A stretch of 64,000 bases of DNA from Arctopsyche grandis (lineage: Eukaryota > Arthropoda > Insecta > Trichoptera > Hydropsychidae). This document shows, piece by piece, positions 34,281 through 64,000 of the stretch. Under the pieces are notes generated by a model, which made no database searches, had not been told where the DNA came from, and was given only the letters and a program-made list of their open reading frames with translations. The DNA lies in contig NC_135367.1 in the NCBI RefSeq assembly GCF_051622035.1, positions 26,986,001 through 27,050,000 of the forward strand. The letters are read 5' to 3'. Within the stretch, counting starts at the first letter, position 1. Every line of letters begins with the position of its first letter. The position numbers and the translations under genes were made by a program.

Positions 34281-35666
34281 GAAGAGAGTATATCAGCGCA
34301 GGGATGAGATCGCTATATTTATAAAACAAAACCAACAAACTATGCCAGAACTATTTCAAAACATCAACTGGATAGCTAGCTTATTTGACAGATATTTTTT
34401 ACATTTTGAATGACTTTAACGTATCCATGCAAGGAATAATGTCACCGAGAACGATCATGGAGTATTTTCAAACGTGTCTATTACGATTATTTTTCACCAT
34501 CGTAATGGCGGACTTGATTTCCACATACATACATACATATATTGATGACCAAACCGAGCAAAATTGCAAAATGTTTGAAAACGATCGGAAAAGTGTGAAT
34601 AAGAACCTAAATTTCGTCAGACGAAAAAATCAAAAGCGAGCTAAGAAGAGGCTAGTAATAAATAAAATAGTATAAGCGAAGTCTTTGTATGTATGTATAT
34701 CAACAATGGTCCTCTTATTCTTTATTAATTGATAACAGTTTGATATACGTACATATGTATGTACTATTTTTTATTTCAGTATGTGAATTGGTTCTTTTTA
34801 TTATATTCGTAGAGGCCAGGAAATGGTATATATAAAATTATATTCTATTATTTAAACATCGGAGTAATCAACTTTTATATGTAGGTTCTCAGTATGATCC
34901 TCAAATTGAGGTTTAAGCAGGGATTTCATTGAAATAACCGTTGATGCGAAATAATAGGTATTCAATTTTATTGATATAAAAATAATAATACTCGAATTAT
35001 TTTAAATTTTCATAAATATTTACAATGTTAGGAGAGTAATCGTATCACAGAATTATATACATTTTAACTATGTCATAAAAATCAATCATGTCAAAATGTG
35101 TACATTCGATTTTAAAACCAAAACTGATTATAAAACAAAAATTATACTTTCAGTTAATAATAAACACATACGATATTTTTATTTTAATTAATAATTAAAT
35201 TACATAATTTATATTTTGAATTCTTTTACAACATAATTAATGGAACAATTCAATAAAAAAAATTCCTTTTTGTATACACATATGTACATATGTATCATCA
35301 AGGATATAAATTATAGCTAAAAATAATAAATAAGTACATAAGATATTTTCTCCAGCCGATGTAGTTTGACACATTAAAATATTATTAATACAAATGTAAA
35401 GAACGCTCTTTTCCTAATTATTAAAATGTATACTTATTTTCTTAACGATCAGCTTTTGGTATTGAGTAAAATAAATACCCCGATATGTCACTTAATCATT
35501 GTTTAAACACCATTGCTTCAGTGTATGAATTTGCATTATTTTAAACATTTTCCGAACAAAAATTGTTTCAATGCATTGAAATGCAGTCACTTAGTGGTGT
35601 TTTACTCAATTATATAAAATATTGAAGTTGTAATTTAACCGTTGCCCAAAACTGATCGTTAAATAA
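34281..35666. other. AT-rich intergenic DNA, nothing recognised
   Basis: I found no gene, repeat boundary or RNA gene. Confidence 0.35.
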
Positions 35667-35813
35667 GAGCCGGGCTACACCGTGCGACTTGCGAGCGACT
35701 TGGTTGAGGGCGACCAGACCAATGTTTGCAGTTAGATGGGGCATGCCACACCCGTCAACTTATTTGTCGCTCACATTTCCATACAATTTTTCTGATCGCA
35801 CGGTGTCCGGGTC
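35667..35813. mobile_element. 147 bp Harbinger-like MITE, TSD TAA
   Basis: The left end GAGCCGGGCTACACCGTGCG and the right end CGCACGGTGTCCGGGTC are inverted. TAA flanks both sides (35664-35666 and 35814-35816). Confidence 0.7.
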
Positions 35814-36110
35814 TAAAGGAGTACATCAAATTTTAAACACATTATACAATATTAGCATTGATTATAAAAAATTACATTTAAAACAACTCATCGATATTGA
35901 TTATGTTTTTCACTTAAAAATTAATAGGAAAAATTCTAATACAAGCATAAACTTATAGTTTTTTGCCTAAGATTACATTATTCTTTGTACTATAGAAAAA
36001 TAGATAACATAATGTTTCTGCGATCTCTTGCATATATGCAATAGCAACAAATTAAAGTTTTTAAAGTTTCAGACGTATTATTATTTCTTGGTCAAAACCA
36101 TACATATTAC

Positions 36111-36116
36111 TTTATT
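36111..36116 (-). promoter_or_regulatory. Candidate polyadenylation signal of the ABCC gene
   Basis: AATAAA on the minus strand lies about 277 bases past the stop. Other AT-rich variants are nearer, so the assignment is tentative. Confidence 0.3.
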
Positions 36117-36392
36117 GTCATACATACATATATATTCAATTAAGTGCTTTTGAGTGATGTGACTACATACATAAAAAAAATATTAACGATTCTTACATGG
36201 TAAGATAGTATTCATAACCGTTAAAATTTGACATGGAACAATATAAAAACAATAACATATTACTTATTAAATCTACTTCACACATAGATGACAATATTTA
36301 ATGAGCATAATAGTTTGAGCCACATTCATATTTTACACAAATATGAAATTTCATGAACGTATAGTATGAACGAATTCATACTGAACCCCAGA

Positions 36393-60682
<24,290 letters not shown>

Positions 60683-61299
60683 AACTATCACACACACAGT
60701 TCACAACACACGCAATCCGACGAACCCCCAACTGGTGATGACCACTTCACCAATGGGTAACTTGAGATTCCACGACCTGAAACGCAAATGGCACACCTGA
60801 AACAGCCGCTCGGCTACAATGCGGAATATGTCTTCATCCGTGTTTACAAACGGAAGTCAACCACCACCTGGTGTTTGGTTTACTTTACCTGTTTGGTTTG
60901 ACGATGTGGTCTGTTGATGTCGACGACTGGGCTCACACTGACTGTGGTATGAACAGAAACACTGGCGTTTCGTGGTGACAATATTGTCGGGCAGTGGCGT
61001 GCTTCTTTCAGCTGATTTCGACACCCCCTCCTCTTCTAGTAGATTCACTTAACGTCTCTCGTTTCCGCAAAAGTGCATGTAGAACGAGTGAGGTTGCCCG
61101 GAAACCCCCATCTCCTTATTGATGTCAGGTCTATTAATCATCGTGTCATTTGCAAATAGCAACTCTTCTTTCCAAACAGAACTACGCATGTTTTCGTGGC
61201 TGAAAGTGGACCACGTTGATCCAACTGTGTTAAAAAGCTCACAAGCTATGTACATAATACTTTCTATGCATTTCCATATGCATATACCATAGTGCCATG
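60683..61299 (-). promoter_or_regulatory. Upstream flank / probable 5' UTR of the ABCC gene
   Basis: Base composition is less AT-rich here than in the introns, as expected near a promoter. No TATA box or clear initiator was identified, and a 5' UTR intron is possible. Confidence 0.3.
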
Positions 61300-61469
61300 C
61301 AGTAGCGGCTCGTGAGAATTCATAGTGGAGGGGCTGCAGAGATTAATCCTGCTATAATAGCTCATTAACCAAACTGGTGATCGAATGAAAACAAAAATAC
61401 AATGCATATGTACTATAGTGGGAGGACTGCAGCCCCGCAGCCCATATGCCATGACTAAGGGACGGCTGC
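61300..61469. mobile_element. Small element with CAGTAGCGGCTCGTGA end
   Basis: CAGTAGCGGCTCGTGAGAAT on the left and CATGACTAAGGGACGGCTGC on the right are imperfect inverted ends related to the composite at 41384-42924. GGGGCTGCAG and CTGCAGCCCC are paired inside. No target duplication was found. Confidence 0.5.
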
Positions 61470-61769
61470 CGGTTTCTATTTGGGCAAAAAATGGGTTCAC
61501 TGTTGTCAATTTCCATTCTCAACCTTTTTTTTGCTCTCTTACTTTATAGGACAATAGTACTTGACAATAGTCAACCCTCTTTCCTGGAAAATGGAAACAC
61601 CATCGCTGAACTCTAGCCATGACTAGTTCATGCAAACTTTACTTCTACAATGTAATTTTCAACTAATATAACAATCAATACTTCTAGACTTAGCGGTCGG
61701 ATATGAGTACTATTTTCAGCTTCATAACTGCTCTACCCGAGCAAGATCTCAAAAAAGCCTGTATTATTA

Positions 61770-61930
61770 GGGCGAAAACACACTGAATGCTACGTGGTTC
61801 GTGTTTTTTTAGATACTTTTAAACATGCAGGAAAATGCAGCACTTCTAGCCCATATATGTACATGGCGCACGGTCCCAAAAATCACCCCCTGGATTGTTT
61901 TCGGTGATATGTTATCCTTGTATTGATGAA
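61770..61930. mobile_element. Harbinger-like MITE, truncated
   Basis: GGGCGAAAACACACTGAATG follows TTA (61767-61769). The interior TTTTTTTAGATACTTTTAAA and AAAAATCACCCCCTGGATTG match the 59238 copy. The right end is missing. A GTTAATTGATGAATATAAGT triplication follows at about 61924-61982. Confidence 0.65.
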
Positions 61931-62294
61931 TATAAGTGTTAATTGATGAATATAAGTGTTAATTGATGAATATAAGTGTTGAAAGATTCGATACAAGTTG
62001 TGCAAGATAGAAGTACATGTGTATTAGGACAGAATTCCGATCTGAATAGCAAAAGGATATTAATAAAATCCGACTAAATTCCGTAAAGAATAGGTTGCTG
62101 AAAGACATGCAATTGCATGGAATGGTTTGGAAAATGTGATATAATTTTGGAATATAATAATAAATAACCAAGTGTAATAAATAATATAATAAGTAAATTT
62201 TAAATAACCGTCATTGTTTTTGAATATTTCATTTACAGATTCAACTTATGGTGGCGACAACAATTTCATGTAAAATAATATCATATATTATATA

Positions 62295-62719
62295 TCGGTA
62301 TTCTGTGTGTCTGTGTAAGATAACGCTCGCCTTACTACATATAATAGTCATTTCTATAATAATACGAAAATAATAACAGATCAACAAAAAACTATATACA
62401 TATAGTGTTAGCTACCAATTTTTTCTCTAGGGAAATAAGTCTCTGGGCATTTAGCGCCATCTATTGAAAATTTATTTAATTAATTCATTAATTTTTCTAT
62501 TGGTGTTTTATATTATTTATATGTATGTAGCTAGGTAGGTATTTTTACCATTTTTTTTCATATTAAACAATTAAATTTTATGTATTTAAAAGGTATTTGA
62601 AAAAATTCGAGCGCCTGCGGATCGAGCACAGGACCGACATATTTCTTTTAATTTTTTTTCATTTAATAACTTAATATGCCATAACCCATGCGATGATATT
62701 TCATCGGGCGCAACACTAG
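62295..62719 (+). mobile_element. Non-autonomous Helitron, family 2, short-array copy
   Basis: It starts TCGGTATTCTGTGTGTCTGT after host A. It ends with the hairpin CGATGATATTTCATCG and GGCGCAACACTAG before host T (62720). At 425 bp it is the same element as 39621-40238 but with only TATATACATATA where the other has a long TA array. Confidence 0.85.
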
Positions 62720-62720
62720 T

Positions 62721-64000
62721 GAGTATATAATAATACAGTATAGATGTAATATGCATATGTACATATAAAGTATTTTAAAATTCAAAAACGTCATTCATTT
62801 AATTAAAATTTAAATGTGTCAAAAACCCTTTTGAACCTTTTCTGTCTTCTTAAGTAGTTTTTTTTTCACCAGCTGAGTCAGATATTCAAATGCCTTCCAA
62901 AATACAAAATGCATAAGTGCAATTTCTGTTGATTTATTTTAGTTGAATTGATGTACAATATTGATTTTGAATTTGTATATACATAGATATGTATATGAAT
63001 ATAATAAATTAAAAATACAATACAATTTATAACATATACATACAATTGTTTATATAATGTATGCAAAATAAAATACAATTCTTTTCGTTTTTTCGTTTTG
63101 ATGTCTTCTTTTTTTTTTGCTTTGAATACTATGTATTAAAAATACAGGTAATACTCAAATTCGTGTCTAAACTTTAAATAAACTATATAACGAACGTGTC
63201 AAGAAGCATTTATTTTTTCCAAATTCACGCAAACTTGGCAAATAACAATAAACGTGCGCTAATGATGCATATAAGCGATTTTAATCATTACGATGACGCT
63301 TCTCAATCAAACTAAACACTATAAATCACCTTTGAAAGAGTAAAGAACCAGTTTCAGAATCCTTGCATCGATTTCAAAGATCTCTAGTTATATTTTTTTT
63401 ATTTCCATTTTACTGGACACTGTTTCGTGCACGGACTCGTTCGTGTCGCTGCGAATCTCGCAACAATAAATAACCTTAAAAATAAAATAATAACAGAAAA
63501 ACAACACAACTCGTTCATTCACAACACAAATGTGTAGTAGTGGTACTTTTTATTTCTCCACTTATCATATTTCATAAGCAATGAGTTCGTTGCAAAATAG
63601 TATGGAAAAAAATTCGATTCATAAACCTACTGTTATATCTATGTGATGACAAAATTATCCCGTTACGCTCTGTTGGAGTTGACGGTTTCCATTTCGATAC
63701 GAAAATATTCATCATCAAACTCCCAATATGTTTGTTTAATTATTGATGAGTCGCATTCACTTATATGTGCTTTGTTTGTAATGTTTGCTCGGCGTTCACA
63801 AATGTAAACACTCCTTTTGTATATACAGAAAACATGAATGATAATTTCGTCTGTGTCCATACTGAGAAATAATTAGTCGCATAATTTAAAATTAACAGTC
63901 GCGTACTGAAACTGGATGATGTATGACTTCCATCACATTTTAATACTGTTCACTTTTCGAATATGAAACTATGTATGCTGTTGTCAAGACAAATCGTTCT
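62721..64000. other. AT-rich DNA at the right edge, nothing firm
   Basis: A 65-codon minus-strand frame at 63663-63860 (starting MDTDEIIIHVFCIYK) has an acidic, somewhat protein-like end. It shows no domain or splice context I could confirm, so it is not called as a gene. Confidence 0.3.

Noticed and set aside
63663..63860. 65-codon minus-strand frame near the right edge
   Set aside because: It has no recognisable domain and no confirmed neighbouring exon. It may be chance; cDNA would decide.

Overview
The window is nuclear DNA of an insect: AT-rich, with intron-containing genes, GT-AG splicing, and a dense load of insect-type transposable elements (RTE-like and Jockey-like LINEs, a tRNA-derived SINE, Helitrons, solo LTRs, and hAT, Harbinger, piggyBac and Tc1 relatives). 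The isocitrate dehydrogenase protein looks typical of higher insects and would fit Lepidoptera or a relative, but the order is not settled from sequence alone.

Three protein-coding genes are supported exon by exon, each with a continuous frame across every splice. (1) A plus-strand NADP-dependent isocitrate dehydrogenase with a short mitochondrial-type leader occupies 23449-27827 (9 coding exons, 432 aa). (2) A minus-strand KLHDC4-like Kelch protein occupies 28871-32959 (7 coding exons, 511 aa). It converges on the dehydrogenase, with about 1 kb between the two stop codons. (3) A minus-strand ABCC (MRP4-like) transporter occupies 36393-60682 (23 coding exons, 1438 aa). Its introns carry most of the mobile DNA. 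The three genes have unrelated jobs (NADPH supply, an uncharacterised Kelch scaffold, membrane export) and do not form a functional cluster.

Layout. Positions 1-23.4 kb hold no convincing host gene, only LINE fragments, a solo LTR, Helitron-like copies, MITEs, SINEs and simple repeats separated by plain AT-rich DNA. Positions 23.4-33 kb hold the convergent gene pair. Positions 33-36.4 kb are intergenic with three MITEs that have clear target-site duplications. Positions 36.4-60.7 kb are the ABCC gene. Positions 60.7-64 kb are its upstream flank, with MITEs and a short Helitron.

The most interesting point is a pair of piggyBac-like non-autonomous elements in ABCC introns 7 and 11. The intron 11 copy appears to have carried off the flanking intron 7 sequence, including the 5' splice site and 22 bases of exon 7, and it lies in the same orientation as the gene. 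Other good signals are reciprocal empty sites for two small MITEs in two copies of a larger repeat, a solo LTR inserted exactly at the CTAG terminus of a Helitron, and (TA)n arrays that grew inside that Helitron family.
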